Of a stretch of 64,000 bases of DNA, positions 17,550-25,795 are shown piece after piece. The stretch spans positions 124,001 to 188,000 of the forward strand of contig CANNBJ010000004.1 in assembly GCA_947502835.1 (NCBI GenBank). Reading direction: 5' to 3'. A model generated the notes under the pieces. It searched no databases, was not told where the DNA came from, and was given only the letters and a program-made list of their open reading frames with translations. This stretch comes from Bdellovibrionales bacterium (lineage in GTDB: Bacteria > Bdellovibrionota > UBA1018 > CAIMNF01). Both the position numbers and the translations under genes were made by a program. Position 1 is the first letter of the stretch. Each line of letters opens with the position of its first letter.

Positions 17550-18737
17550 ATGATCCAGACTTCGCATTTCAAACTCTTCGCTCCGATGCTTTTGCTTTCC
17601 GGGAGCGCGCTTGCCCAGCTTCCGGTTGACCAGATTCGCTTAGGCACGCCGACTTATGCCGGAACAGGTTGCCCGCTCGGCACAGTATCGGCGCAATTGA
17701 GCCCGGATGCGCAGAGTTTGAGTATCCTCTTTGGTGGATTTCAGGCTGAAGCAGGAGGATTTACCGGAAAGACTGTAGATCGAAAGGCATGCAATATCGC
17801 GATTCCGGTTGCAGTTCCCGGCGGCTATTCGGTGTCGGTCATCAAGATCGATTATCGCGGCTACAATCGACTTCCTCTCAATGCGAGTTCCAGCTTTGAA
17901 GTCGAATACTTTTTCGCGGGCCAAAACGGTCCTGCCTACCGCAAGAATTTCGTGGGCGCGACGGATGGAAATTTTACTCTGAACAACACGCTCATGGCGA
18001 CTGCGAATGTATGGTCTCCTTGCGGAGAGGATGTGAACCTCAGAACCAATACCAGTATCGCAGTTCAAACCAATGGCTTCAACGAGCAGGCCATGATGAC
18101 TCTTGATTCTGCGGATATTTCGTCAGGTGTGGTGTATCAGCTCCAATGGAGATCCTGTGGAGCAGGAGGTGGAGGCTATCCTGGAGGTAATGGTGGCTCG
18201 AACAATGGCGGCTATCCGGGTGGGAATGGCAACGGCAACAATGGTGGCGGATACCCTTACCCTGGCCAGATCGGACCCTGCATGATCAATAGCTACTACG
18301 ATCAGCGAGGATTCCAGGTGTTCATGGTGAAGGATGGAACCGGTCGAATCTTAGGTAACACGGTTCAATATGCGGAAGCACTTCGAATCGCAGAACAATC
18401 GCAGCAAATGGGGTTTTGTCAGGGGATCGTGAACAACGTGAATCAATCTGGGAATAACGGCGGATACCCTGGCAATAACGGCGGATACCCTGGCAATAAC
18501 GGCGGATACCCCGGCAATAACGGCGGATACCCTGGCGATAACGGCGGATACCCCGGCAATAACGGCGGCCAGCCTGGTAACGGGGGATACGTTGGACGCT
18601 GTCAGATCATGCGCGGTGGAAATGCGATGGGGCAGCGATTCTTCCGGGTGATTGATCGATCAGGAAGAATCCTCTTCAACACACCTGACTACAATCAGGC
18701 AGTTCGATTCGCACAGCAAAGCCCAGCCTGTTACTGA
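17550..18737 (+). CDS. Secreted DUF4360 protein with repeat linker and duplicated C-terminal motif
   Basis: A 395-residue protein. A signal peptide ends at SALA before QLPVDQ. Residues about 25-210 match DUF4360 (PF14273): a GTGCPLGTV start, KACNIAIPV, PGGYSVSVIKIDYRGYNRL, and a late Cys. A Gly/Asn/Tyr/Pro linker follows. Two copies of a motif of about 45 residues come next: the first contains DGTGRILGNTVQYAEALR, the second DRSGRILFNTPDYNQAVR, each bounded by cysteines. Between them lie NNGGYPG heptad repeats encoded by a 21-base tandem repeat. GGGGGAA precedes the ATG. A longer in-frame N-terminus is possible but lacks signal-peptide logic. Function unknown, probably cell surface or extracellular. 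Confidence 0.8.
   Translation: MIQTSHFKLFAPMLLLSGSALAQLPVDQIRLGTPTYAGTGCPLGTVSAQLSPDAQSLSILFGGFQAEAGGFTGKTVDRKACNIAIPVAVPGGYSVSVIKIDYRGYNRLPLNASSSFEVEYFFAGQNGPAYRKNFVGATDGNFTLNNTLMATANVWSPCGEDVNLRTNTSIAVQTNGFNEQAMMTLDSADISSGVVYQLQWRSCGAGGGGYPGGNGGSNNGGYPGGNGNGNNGGGYPYPGQIGPCMINSYYDQRGFQVFMVKDGTGRILGNTVQYAEALRIAEQSQQMGFCQGIVNNVNQSGNNGGYPGNNGGYPGNNGGYPGNNGGYPGDNGGYPGNNGGQPGNGGYVGRCQIMRGGNAMGQRFFRVIDRSGRILFNTPDYNQAVRFAQQSPACY
18453..18578 (+). repeat. 21-bp tandem repeat, six units, inside the DUF4360 gene
   Basis: The unit AATAACGGCGGATACCCTGG plus C occurs six times in a row with single-base changes and encodes NNGGYPG. In-frame copy-number change would lengthen or shorten the linker without breaking the gene. 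Confidence 0.9.
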
Positions 18738-18764
18738 GTGTTGAAATATTAAAAATGAAGAGAG

Positions 18765-18797
18765 CGGGGTCCGGGATTCGGGCCCCGTTTTCTTTTT
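18765..18797 (+). terminator. Rho-independent terminator of the DUF4360 gene
   Basis: CGGGGTCC pairs with GGGCCCCG (one G-T pair) around a 7-base loop, followed by TTTTCTTTTT. It sits between two converging genes. Confidence 0.8.
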
Positions 18798-18803
18798 ATG
18801 CAT

Positions 18804-19907
18804 CTATTGTTTCACAGAATAAATTACGACACGGGGCTGAGCTTTTGATTGCAGAGGGTTCTTCAGCAGCTCGAAGAGTCCAGCAGGATCTTGATGGATC
18901 AGGTGAACTTCAATTCCGGCTGGCATCTGTGATCTCAGCATTTCATCGGGAACAACCTGACCTCCAGTCGCGGAGGCTAAGCCATTCTGAAAGATCAAAA
19001 TGTCAAATGAAATGCCCCTTTGGTGGGCTTCCCCAAGTGCAAGGGCTCCTGTGGAAATGAATGAAAAATCTCCGCTCACCGCAAGGACCCTGTTTTTTCC
19101 CCCCAGCACAGCACCCATGGCAAGCGGGATTGCGCCACCCATGTGGGTGCAGACATCGATCAAATCATGGGGAGGCAAACCAAAAAGAGAGGATGTGCCG
19201 GCATCGCCCGTGACCCAGGAATATCCGATCTTTTTCAGTACCTCGATGGCCGGTTCATAGGATCTTGCGGTGATGCTCAGGTGGGGCGGTAAATCCCGCG
19301 GGCAGTGAGGAATTTTAGGCAAGGGAGATGAGTAGCGGGGACTCAGGAGTGGATTCAGAAGAGCCTGATACCGGGGGAGGAGGCTGAATTCCGGCAAGGA
19401 GTGAATGTGTTTCAAGGCTTCACGGGCGAAAGCTTTGAGGGATGCATGATCAGGTAGGTCGCGGGTTCCGATCGAAAGAAATGCCGGAAGTTTTTTTGCC
19501 ATCGAAAACGAAATGGCCTCGTAAAACCCGGTGAGCAGGGTTTCTGCCCGAACTTGAAAAACTTTTGCGCCAACTCCTTCGAGCATTTTTAGGGAGGAAA
19601 AGGGATGATCGGAGCTTGATCCCTGTTCGTCTTCAAACGTGAACACCGCAAGGGGAGCCGCGACACCCGAATGCAAACTTGCGATCACGCTGTTCATTGC
19701 CTTTGCAATTCCGTGGGACTTCACAAAGACCAACGCGGGTGTGCAGGCAAGAGAGGATCCGTGAGCCAGAGTGTATGCGATTTCCTCGTGATAGAAGTGG
19801 CTTGCGTGGATGCTGTTTGAATTCGCTGATGCGAGAGCCGAGTGAAATACCGAATGAAACTCTGTGGCGCCTTTTCCCGGTACATAAGTGAGGTTTAGGT
19901 TTTTCAT
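18804..19907 (-). CDS. ThDP-dependent enzyme, IorA/phosphonopyruvate decarboxylase-like
   Basis: A 367-residue protein with both thiamine-diphosphate domains. The N-terminal half resembles the pyrimidine-binding domain of indolepyruvate ferredoxin oxidoreductase alpha (SHGIAKAMNSVIASLHSGV, then a DEQGSSSDH segment like the DDPGxxSSQNEQD motif of IorA). The C-terminal half has the ThDP motif GDFSFISTGALALGEA ... IFQNG, then SATGGQ. It lacks the ferredoxin-like Fe-S domain of true IorA, and no beta subunit gene adjoins it. It may be a decarboxylase of an alpha-keto acid; substrate unknown. The ATG at 19907 overlaps the protease stop. It is the last gene of a five-gene minus-strand operon. Confidence 0.75.
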   Translation of the reverse strand: MKNLNLTYVPGKGATEFHSVFHSALASANSNSIHASHFYHEEIAYTLAHGSSLACTPALVFVKSHGIAKAMNSVIASLHSGVAAPLAVFTFEDEQGSSSDHPFSSLKMLEGVGAKVFQVRAETLLTGFYEAISFSMAKKLPAFLSIGTRDLPDHASLKAFAREALKHIHSLPEFSLLPRYQALLNPLLSPRYSSPLPKIPHCPRDLPPHLSITARSYEPAIEVLKKIGYSWVTGDAGTSSLFGLPPHDLIDVCTHMGGAIPLAMGAVLGGKNRVLAVSGDFSFISTGALALGEAHQRGISFDILIFQNGLASATGGQVVPDEMLRSQMPAGIEVHLIHQDPAGLFELLKNPLQSKAQPRVVIYSVKQ

Positions 19908-20590
19908 TTGGAAAAGATCCATTCTTTATAGGCGGGCAGGTAGGGACCATACCCCCGCTCGGGTTCTTTGTGGTCGCGATCATCGCGAGTGGAGTGTATG
20001 CCAATCAGCAAAAGATCAGGTGAGTAAATCGGGCCTCCGGAATCCCCCGATGCGCTCAAAGCATCCTCGGTTTCCAAGGTGAGTTTGTTTTGAATGGAAA
20101 GAAACTTGGGATCTGTGAAATTCCTCGAATTGAAGCCGTTTCTAAGCCCTACGCCGATTCTCTTGATTCTTGTGCCAGCGGGGATCTCGAGTTTGTCGGG
20201 TATGGTGCGAATGGAAGCCTGTGCAAGCGGGGCCGGTTTCCCGAGACGAATTCGGGCAAGGTCATACAAAAAATACGATTTTCTCGGATCATACAAAGGA
20301 TGCATCGCCCATGTTCCGGGCTTTGCGGTTTGCACCTGTTTTGCCGTGGCTCCGTTTTCCACGTCAAACGTGATTCGAACTTCGGTGGCATCACTCACGC
20401 AATGAGCGGTGGTGAGCACCAAATGAGGCGATACGACAACTGCGGTACAAATCGTATTTCCAATGGGATGCCCTTTGGGACGTGTGATCGTGAGCATTGC
20501 AGTGTCATTGTAATCGGCCCAGTTCACAGGTTCAGATCGGGCACTCAGATACGGGCCGATGAAAAAAAAGAAAAACAGCCCGGCCTTCAT
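19904..20590 (-). CDS. Secreted trypsin-like serine protease (S1)
   Basis: A 228-residue protein with a very hydrophobic signal peptide (MKAGLFFFFFIGPY). The catalytic triad is visible as LTTAHC (His), YDLARIRL (Asp) and SASGDSGGP (Ser). The Ala before Ser-Gly-Asp-Ser suggests no deep acidic S1 pocket at the usual position, so trypsin-like cleavage after Lys/Arg is not assured. There is no long propeptide. It would act in the periplasm or outside the cell. It is followed directly by the IorA-like gene (ATGA overlap) and preceded by ychJ with 10 bases between. Confidence 0.88.
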   Translation of the reverse strand: MKAGLFFFFFIGPYLSARSEPVNWADYNDTAMLTITRPKGHPIGNTICTAVVVSPHLVLTTAHCVSDATEVRITFDVENGATAKQVQTAKPGTWAMHPLYDPRKSYFLYDLARIRLGKPAPLAQASIRTIPDKLEIPAGTRIKRIGVGLRNGFNSRNFTDPKFLSIQNKLTLETEDALSASGDSGGPIYSPDLLLIGIHSTRDDRDHKEPERGYGPYLPAYKEWIFSK

Positions 20591-20600
20591 CCTAAATCTC

Positions 20601-21101
20601 TCATCCGCAGCACTTTTTGAATTTTTTACCGCTCCCGCAAGGGCAGGGGTCGTTTCGACCGGTTCTTTGCTCCGAGCGCATGGGTTGAAGAATGTCCCTG
20701 CCATCCGAGTAAAACCATTGTCCGCCGCCGTTCACCGGAAGGAATTTGAACAGGCTCACTTCATGGTGGACCGTTTCTTTTCCATCCCTTCGATAGCGTG
20801 CCTTGAATTCCACCTCTCCCGTTTTGTCGCCGGAGTTTCCTTCACGTGTCGCAATGATCTGAAGTCCAAGCCACTCGGACTCTTTCGCCCAAGAAAGAGC
20901 TGCTTCTTTGTCAAAGGAGTCCCGGCTTTCGGGATCGCAGGTTCTCTCGACGTGGTCGATTTCTCCTGCCACATAAGCCGAGTAACGGGAACGCATGAGC
21001 TTTTCGGCAGTGTCGGGGAGGGCTGCTCCCGAAATGAAGAGTTTGCAGCATTCACCATAGGAACGACCGGAATCGCAGGGGCATCGGGCTTCGGATTTCA
21101 T
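20601..21101 (-). CDS. ychJ: YchJ family SEC-C motif protein (UPF0225)
   Basis: A 166-residue protein with a SEC-C zinc motif at each end: [13 protein letters not shown] at about 7-19 and [15 protein letters not shown] at the C-terminus. The central region ([10 protein letters not shown], then FKARYRRDG) is the NTF2-like YchJ domain. SEC-C motifs bind zinc, as in SecA; YchJ's own function is not established. Its ATG overlaps the stop of the GIY-YIG gene as ATGA, so it is coupled to that gene. Confidence 0.92.
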   Translation of the reverse strand: MKSEARCPCDSGRSYGECCKLFISGAALPDTAEKLMRSRYSAYVAGEIDHVERTCDPESRDSFDKEAALSWAKESEWLGLQIIATREGNSGDKTGEVEFKARYRRDGKETVHHEVSLFKFLPVNGGGQWFYSDGRDILQPMRSEQRTGRNDPCPCGSGKKFKKCCG

Positions 21102-21436
21102 GAGAGCGAATCTAGCAGGCTCTTGAGATTCCGTCTAACCTTCAGTTTGAGCTTTTCCTCCCGCTTTAGCTGTTTGATCCGGTGTTCAAGCTTGAGCGCA
21201 ATCGAGCGGGAATACGGTCCTGAGCGCACAAGGAACCGTTTCGGAGGGGATCTGCGAAAGAATTTCGCACCCTTTTTCCCCTCCTTGTGTTCCTTGATCC
21301 GGCGGTCAAGGTCGGTCGTGATTCCGGTGTAGAGAAATCCATTTTCCGCTTCAATGAGGTAAACAAACCATTCGTTCTCTGGAGGAGGCTCTGCCTTTTT
21401 GTCGATTCGCCCCCTTCCGGCTTGGCCCTCATTCAT
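21098..21436 (-). CDS. GIY-YIG nuclease-superfamily protein (UPF0213/YhbQ-like)
   Basis: A 112-residue single-domain protein. The GIY-YIG core is [18 protein letters not shown] (about 23-40), followed by the Arg-containing helix [18 protein letters not shown]. The domain ends in a Lys/Arg-rich helix. UPF0213 proteins are small stand-alone members, some with DNA nicking activity, thought to act in DNA repair. The usual second motif tyrosine is present as YTG. It overlaps both neighbours by 4 bases within the operon. Confidence 0.88.
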   Translation of the reverse strand: MNEGQAGRGRIDKKAEPPPENEWFVYLIEAENGFLYTGITTDLDRRIKEHKEGKKGAKFFRRSPPKRFLVRSGPYSRSIALKLEHRIKQLKREEKLKLKVRRNLKSLLDSLS

Positions 21437-21936
21437 TGGAAGTCCACCACGCGAAATACGGATATGCCTGATTTCGCCTCGATTTCAAATTCATCACCCG
21501 TTTTCAGCCCGATCAGATTCTCTCCAAGGGGAGAGAGCGGGCTCACGAGTGAAAGAGGGATTCCCTCGAGCTGGATTCGGGTACCGCCCCCGTGATTTGC
21601 AAGAAGGGAGAGAGTGGTTCTTCCCCCGCTTGAAAGGGTCACAAGAGAACCGACCTCGATCCTGTTCCGGTTGGTTCCAGTTTCAAGGTGTTGTTTCAAT
21701 TCCAAAAGGGTTGCTCTCAATTCCGAGACCCGGGCGGCTTGTCCTGCGGCAAGGTAGCTTGCCTCAATGGCAAAGGTGTCATGCTTGTCTTCAGCCCGCG
21801 ATTCCTCATGGGTTGCGGCAAGGTGTGCAGCTCTTGCGCTTTGAATCAGTCCGCGGAGTTCGAGTTCCAGATGGGAGATCAGGGCTGGAAGTGCCTTCTT
21901 TTTCAGGCCTGATGTTGAAAGTGGGTTTGGATTCAT
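21433..21936 (-). CDS. GreA/GreB-family transcription elongation factor-like protein
   Basis: A 167-residue protein. Residues about 15-90 form a long charged helical region that fits the coiled-coil finger, and residues about 95-165 match the GreA/GreB C-terminal FKBP-like domain (SPLSPLGENLIGLKTGDEFEIE). Gre factors enter the secondary channel of RNA polymerase and trigger cleavage of backtracked RNA. The tip acidic pair is not clearly at the canonical place, so it could be a regulator of the Rnk/Gfh type rather than a cleavage factor. It is the first gene of the five-gene operon. Confidence 0.8.
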   Translation of the reverse strand: MNPNPLSTSGLKKKALPALISHLELELRGLIQSARAAHLAATHEESRAEDKHDTFAIEASYLAAGQAARVSELRATLLELKQHLETGTNRNRIEVGSLVTLSSGGRTTLSLLANHGGGTRIQLEGIPLSLVSPLSPLGENLIGLKTGDEFEIEAKSGISVFRVVDFQ

Positions 21937-21950
21937 GCAGGACTCATATT

Positions 21951-23147
21951 ATGCTGCGGTCGATGGTTTCGGCAAAAAAAACCGCAATTTTCGGATCAGG
22001 TCCTGCGGGACTCATGGCGGCGACCCAGCTGGTTCGCGCTGGAGTGGGTGTCACTGTTTTTGAGAGACGCCCGTCCTTTGGGCGAAAACTCCTGATTGCC
22101 GGGAGTTCCGGGCTCAATATCTCACATGAGGCGTCGATCCCTGAATTCATCGCCCATTATGAAGGCTTTTCCCCCGAAGTCTGGTCCCGGTTTTTCGGAG
22201 TGTTTTCACCAAAGGCCTGGATCGCTTTTGTGGAGAGTCTTGGATTTGAGACGTTCGTGGGAACTTCCTCCCGAACCTTTGTTCGTGAAATGAAGGCTTC
22301 GAATCTTCTTCGTGCTTGGATAGAAATGTTGAAGAAGGCCGGAGTTGAGTTTGTTCCGAATACCGAACTCAATTCCGAGACCCGTCTTTCCGATTTCGAC
22401 TCGGTTGGTTTTTTTCTCGGAGGGGGAAGCTGGGAGGATCGAGAACCCCTTTGGCCCGAAGTCTTCCAGAAGAAGTTCGGCATTCGGGTGCGTCCCTTCG
22501 CTCCTTCCAATGTAGGCTATGAGGTGTCTTGGAATCCCGGCTTTCTTCAGGAAGCGGAAGGAAAGCCATTCAAGAATATTGTTTTCACGTCGAAAGCGGG
22601 GACCAAGGCAGGCGAACTCATGGTGACCCGCTATGGGCTCGAGGGGACTCCAATTTATTTTCATGGGACCAAAGGGACGGCTTTGATTGACCTGAAGCCC
22701 GGGATGAGTGAATCCGCCATCACTGATAAATTGAAGTCTGTTCGGGAGAATCTCTCACCGCTCCGGAGAATCAAAAAAGTACTGGGTTTGAATGAAACCG
22801 CACTGGCACTTTTGTTTCATCAGACCGAAAAGAGCGATCGTGAAAATCTCGAGAAAATGGCGAAGCTCCTGAAAGCATTTCCGCTCGAGCTTCTGGGCCC
22901 AAGACCTCTGCTCGAGGCGATTTCAAGCAAGGGAGGGGTTGATCTTGAGGAGATCGAAACTCAGCCGGGGCTGGAACTCATGCTGAAAAAGCATCCCGGC
23001 TTTTTCTGCGGAGGAGAGATGCTCGATTGGGACGCACCGACGGGAGGGTTCCTGATTCAGGCAAGCGTCACTCAAGGTGCGGTTGCAGCGCGGGGGATGT
23101 TGAATTGGCTCAATAGGGTGGTGTCCGTGGAGCAAAAATCGATTTGA
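21951..23147 (+). CDS. HI0933/TIGR03862-type FAD-dependent oxidoreductase
   Basis: A 398-residue flavoprotein. The dinucleotide motif is FGSGPAGLMAATQLVRAG (about 13-30), followed by FERRPSFGRKLLIAGSSGLN, the HI0933-family signature. A C-terminal FAD contact is APTGGFLIQASVTQGAVAARGM. Length and motif order match the TIGR03862 subgroup. Substrate unknown. ATG at 21951 has AGGA eight bases upstream; ATG at 21963 is an alternative. It diverges from the GreA-like operon across only 14 bases. Its last 38 bases overlap the end of the convergent gene at 23110. Confidence 0.9.
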   Translation: MLRSMVSAKKTAIFGSGPAGLMAATQLVRAGVGVTVFERRPSFGRKLLIAGSSGLNISHEASIPEFIAHYEGFSPEVWSRFFGVFSPKAWIAFVESLGFETFVGTSSRTFVREMKASNLLRAWIEMLKKAGVEFVPNTELNSETRLSDFDSVGFFLGGGSWEDREPLWPEVFQKKFGIRVRPFAPSNVGYEVSWNPGFLQEAEGKPFKNIVFTSKAGTKAGELMVTRYGLEGTPIYFHGTKGTALIDLKPGMSESAITDKLKSVRENLSPLRRIKKVLGLNETALALLFHQTEKSDRENLEKMAKLLKAFPLELLGPRPLLEAISSKGGVDLEEIETQPGLELMLKKHPGFFCGGEMLDWDAPTGGFLIQASVTQGAVAARGMLNWLNRVVSVEQKSI

Positions 23148-23451
23148 TCTCGGTCAATTTTTCCTCGAGCTCGTGTTCGAGGTGCTTGCGATAAGATCCT
23201 GCGAGAAGACGCAACTCTTGGGTCTGCGCCATGAGTTCGAGTGCCTTGAACAGGATCCTTCCCTGAATCATCAAAGCGAGGCTCATCTTCTCACCCTTGG
23301 AGCGGGAGTCGTTGAAACGGACCATCTCCTCGAGCAGTTCCATTTTGTCCATCTTGTTGATCTTGATCTGGTAAACAGGATCATGGGGCATTAGACCCCT
23401 TTTCTTCCGCTCCAGCTCAAGATCGATGATCATCCCAGATTTCTTTGTCAT
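23110..23451 (-). CDS. Conserved-looking small cytoplasmic protein, unknown function
   Basis: A 113-residue, highly charged helical protein (MTKKSGMIIDLELERKKRG start). It has no signal peptide and no cysteine. Met-rich and Leu/Glu-rich helices (KMDKMELLEEMVRF, ELMAQTQELRLLAG, HLEHELEEKL) suggest a helical bundle or dimer. The start at 23451 was preferred over one 33 bases upstream, because the region before MTKKSG carries no ribosome site of note. Its 3' end overlaps the flavoprotein gene tail. No family assigned. Confidence 0.6.
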   Translation of the reverse strand: MTKKSGMIIDLELERKKRGLMPHDPVYQIKINKMDKMELLEEMVRFNDSRSKGEKMSLALMIQGRILFKALELMAQTQELRLLAGSYRKHLEHELEEKLTEIKSIFAPRTPPY

Positions 23452-23597
23452 ACCCGCCTTGAGAAAGTACAAGCTTCGTGCCACCGGAAGAAAGCGGCCC
23501 GCCAGCTACACAAGATTTAAATAATAAATAGTTACAGATGCTTGCACTTTCGGAGGGGGCAGCTGTTCAACTTCGCGGGTTGAGCCGGAATTCTGGC

Positions 23598-23625
23598 GGG
23601 GCATTTTGAAACCACAAAATGTCCC
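23598..23625 (-). terminator. Hairpin after the lactate permease gene
   Basis: An 11-pair stem (GGGGCATTTTG with CAAAATGTCCC, one G-T pair) and 6-base loop start 4 bases after the permease stop on the minus strand. It lacks a long T-run, so it may be a weak terminator or a 3' mRNA stabiliser. Confidence 0.5.
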
Positions 23626-23628
23626 GGT

Positions 23629-24963
23629 TCAAAGAAGGGAAAGAAGAAGAATGTAGCCGAGACTCACGGGAAGGATCAGGCGGTAGATCTGTTTTTCACT
23701 CAGGCGATCATGCAAAATGCTTTTCATTGCCACTACCGATTGAAAGGCAAGTTGCACTCCGATGGCACTTCCTCCTGCGATCGAGACATACCGGGTCGGA
23801 TCAACAACCTTGGAGAGAAGAAGGTTCGCCATGGTCGAAGTTCCGATCAAGATGCTGCCCATCCACCCCAGGAATGGAGAGCCGGATCCGAGAAGGAATG
23901 AGGGGAGGGAGCGGGTCAGGAGTTCAAGTGAACCGTTGGCCCTGAGTTGTTGCACAAGAAATGTCATGCAAAACAAAACTGCGAGAGTGCGTTTGGACCG
24001 ATGGAGGGTTTCCACGATCACAGACCGGAATGAGAGGCGGGGATGCAGGGGAATGAGAAGTGATCCGAACAGCAGAAATACAAATCCGGGATTGAAGATG
24101 CGGACCAAGGTGCCGGGAATGAGTTGATCCATGAATGTGCGTTTTCCGAGCCAAAGAGCAATCAGCAGCAAACCGTACAGGGTAACCCCTTTGAGTTCGA
24201 ACTTCCGGGAGGTCTCCTTGGATTTCAGGAACAGCCGGGTGCTGATCAGTCCCCAGATCAGGGTCAGGAACGCGGGACCAAGGGCCGCAAGCTCGGGTCC
24301 GCTTTCGGCAAAAGGGCGCCCCGAAAAAAAGTAGACGGTGCTCAAGGAGAGGGTCCAGAACACGATTTTGAGCGGAGGGCGGCGAGTGAGAAGAAAGAGG
24401 GTCAGGATCGGGGCAAGAAAAACGAAGGGACTCAGGGACATGAAGGTGCCGAATGTGGGATTCGAACCCGGAAATCCGAGACGCGTCGGAGTTCCAAGAG
24501 CTCCGTAGGGAATGCCGATGATGAAGCTCACAAAAGGAAGAAGTGCACAGTGTTCGATCTTGAATTCAAGTGCAAGGAGGATCGGGGCAATCACAAGAAG
24601 CGGGGTGCCGAAACCGCTTGAGCCTTCCACCATCAAGGCAAGGGGAAAGGTGACCAACACCGCCTGGATGAGCCGGTTTGGCGAGATGGTCCGGATCAGT
24701 TGCGCGAGCGAATCAATGATGCCCGTTCGTTTGGCCACCTCCAGAAAGAAAAAGGCGCCAAGAAGGATCAGTCCGATCTCCACCATCATTTGTGCGGTTT
24801 TGCCCAGGGCAACACCCCAGACTTCGGAGGAGGCATGAAAGAGGGTTTGTGTCAGGAGGGTCCCGGCTAGAAGCGACAAAAAGGAGGAGTGGGTAAGGGG
24901 AAGCCTCAGGCCGACAAAGGAGACCAGCAGGACAATGAAAGGGATGAGTCCTGAAAAGGCCAT
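23629..24963 (-). CDS. L-lactate permease family transporter
   Basis: A 444-residue inner-membrane protein of the LldP/GlcA family (PF02652) with about 12 membrane segments. Family motifs are MVEGSSGFGTPLLVIAPIL (about 110-128), GIPYGALGTPT, and near the end GTSTMANLLLS. It is shorter than E. coli LldP (about 550), mainly because loops are trimmed. It would import lactate or glycolate by proton symport. A D-lactate/glycolate-type dehydrogenase gene lies 830 bases away on the other strand, with one anchored protein gene between, so the two probably serve one pathway. Confidence 0.9.
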   Translation of the reverse strand: MAFSGLIPFIVLLVSFVGLRLPLTHSSFLSLLAGTLLTQTLFHASSEVWGVALGKTAQMMVEIGLILLGAFFFLEVAKRTGIIDSLAQLIRTISPNRLIQAVLVTFPLALMVEGSSGFGTPLLVIAPILLALEFKIEHCALLPFVSFIIGIPYGALGTPTRLGFPGSNPTFGTFMSLSPFVFLAPILTLFLLTRRPPLKIVFWTLSLSTVYFFSGRPFAESGPELAALGPAFLTLIWGLISTRLFLKSKETSRKFELKGVTLYGLLLIALWLGKRTFMDQLIPGTLVRIFNPGFVFLLFGSLLIPLHPRLSFRSVIVETLHRSKRTLAVLFCMTFLVQQLRANGSLELLTRSLPSFLLGSGSPFLGWMGSILIGTSTMANLLLSKVVDPTRYVSIAGGSAIGVQLAFQSVVAMKSILHDRLSEKQIYRLILPVSLGYILLLSLL

Positions 24964-24975
24964 GATCTTCCAGGA

Positions 24976-25734
24976 TTACCCGCGAGTTTCGAGGACTTGC
25001 GTGATGAGGTAGCTTCCGTCAATCTTCTCGAATTGGAATTTCACGGTGACCGGAATGTCCACTTCATCGTTCTGTGGATCTGAAACTTCATACTTCACTG
25101 TGAAATGAAAAACTCCTGCTTGGACCGATCGGATCTTGCGGGTGTCGGGATTTGTGAGGCCGCCGAAAAATCCCTCGCCCATCAGGACCTGCTTGATGAA
25201 CGACTTCAGCTTTCCCTTGCCGGCAACCGAGCTGCGGCTTTTCATTTCCTTTGAGAAGAAGCGGGTCATGGTTTCCGGATTTCTTTCTTCGATTGCGCTT
25301 ACAAAACGATCCACCATGTTGACATGATCGCCCTGTAATCCCACTGAGCCTTGAATCCAGGGAACGGAGGACCCCGGCTGGGCCGGAGATTTCCTTCCGC
25401 CCGATACCACTGGCGCATCCGCGGGTGTGCCGCCGGTTTCCATCGATGATGTACCGGACTGGACGCCGGTGGCGGTGCCAGGTGCTGCGCCGGTGGCGGT
25501 GCCAGGTGCTGCGCCGGTGGCGGTGCCTGGCGCTGGGCTCTCTGTCTCTGCCCCGTCCCCGGAACCTGAAAGGGAGTCTGTGCCGGAACCCGGGCTCGCG
25601 CCCTCAGGTGAGTCCTTTTCCAGGGTCTTTTCCGAAGTTTCGCCAGAATCGGAAGTTGATTGATTTCTTTTGACGAAAAAATAAGCCCCTCCGATCAGGG
25701 CGATGAGCAGGGCCAAGGCAACAATCTTTTTCAT
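24976..25734 (-). CDS. Membrane-anchored protein with Pro/Gly/Thr/Ala repeat linker
   Basis: A 252-residue protein. Residues 1-23 (MKKIVALALLIALIGGAYFF) are an uncleaved-looking membrane anchor. An acidic Ser/Gly/Glu linker follows, with three exact-looking APGTATGA repeats, then a C-terminal domain of about 130 residues (VDRFVSAIEERNPETM to YLITQVLETRG) that resembles an NTF2/SnoaL-type or DUF4878-like fold with helices then strands. The domain guess is by eye. The start at 25734 was chosen by the hydrophobic segment; ATGs at 25743 and 25767 are possible. It lies 12 bases upstream of the lactate permease gene, in the same direction. Confidence 0.65.
   Translation of the reverse strand: MKKIVALALLIALIGGAYFFVKRNQSTSDSGETSEKTLEKDSPEGASPGSGTDSLSGSGDGAETESPAPGTATGAAPGTATGAAPGTATGVQSGTSSMETGGTPADAPVVSGGRKSPAQPGSSVPWIQGSVGLQGDHVNMVDRFVSAIEERNPETMTRFFSKEMKSRSSVAGKGKLKSFIKQVLMGEGFFGGLTNPDTRKIRSVQAGVFHFTVKYEVSDPQNDEVDIPVTVKFQFEKIDGSYLITQVLETRG
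25465..25536 (-). repeat. 24-bp tandem repeat, three units
   Basis: GCCGGTGGCGGTGCCAGGTG plus CTGC occurs twice exactly and once with changes, encoding the APGTATGA linker of the anchored protein. Confidence 0.85.
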
Positions 25735-25795
25735 GTCGGTCATCGTATTCGGGAATGGGCTTTTCATCAAAGATTTCTTTGCGTAGCATGACGGG

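Noticed and set aside
18453-18578. Possible CRISPR array
   Set aside because: The 21-base units are contiguous, with no spacers, and are in frame as NNGGYPG.
19904-20704. Longer start for the trypsin-like protease
   Set aside because: The extra 38 residues overlap ychJ in another frame and precede a clear signal peptide.
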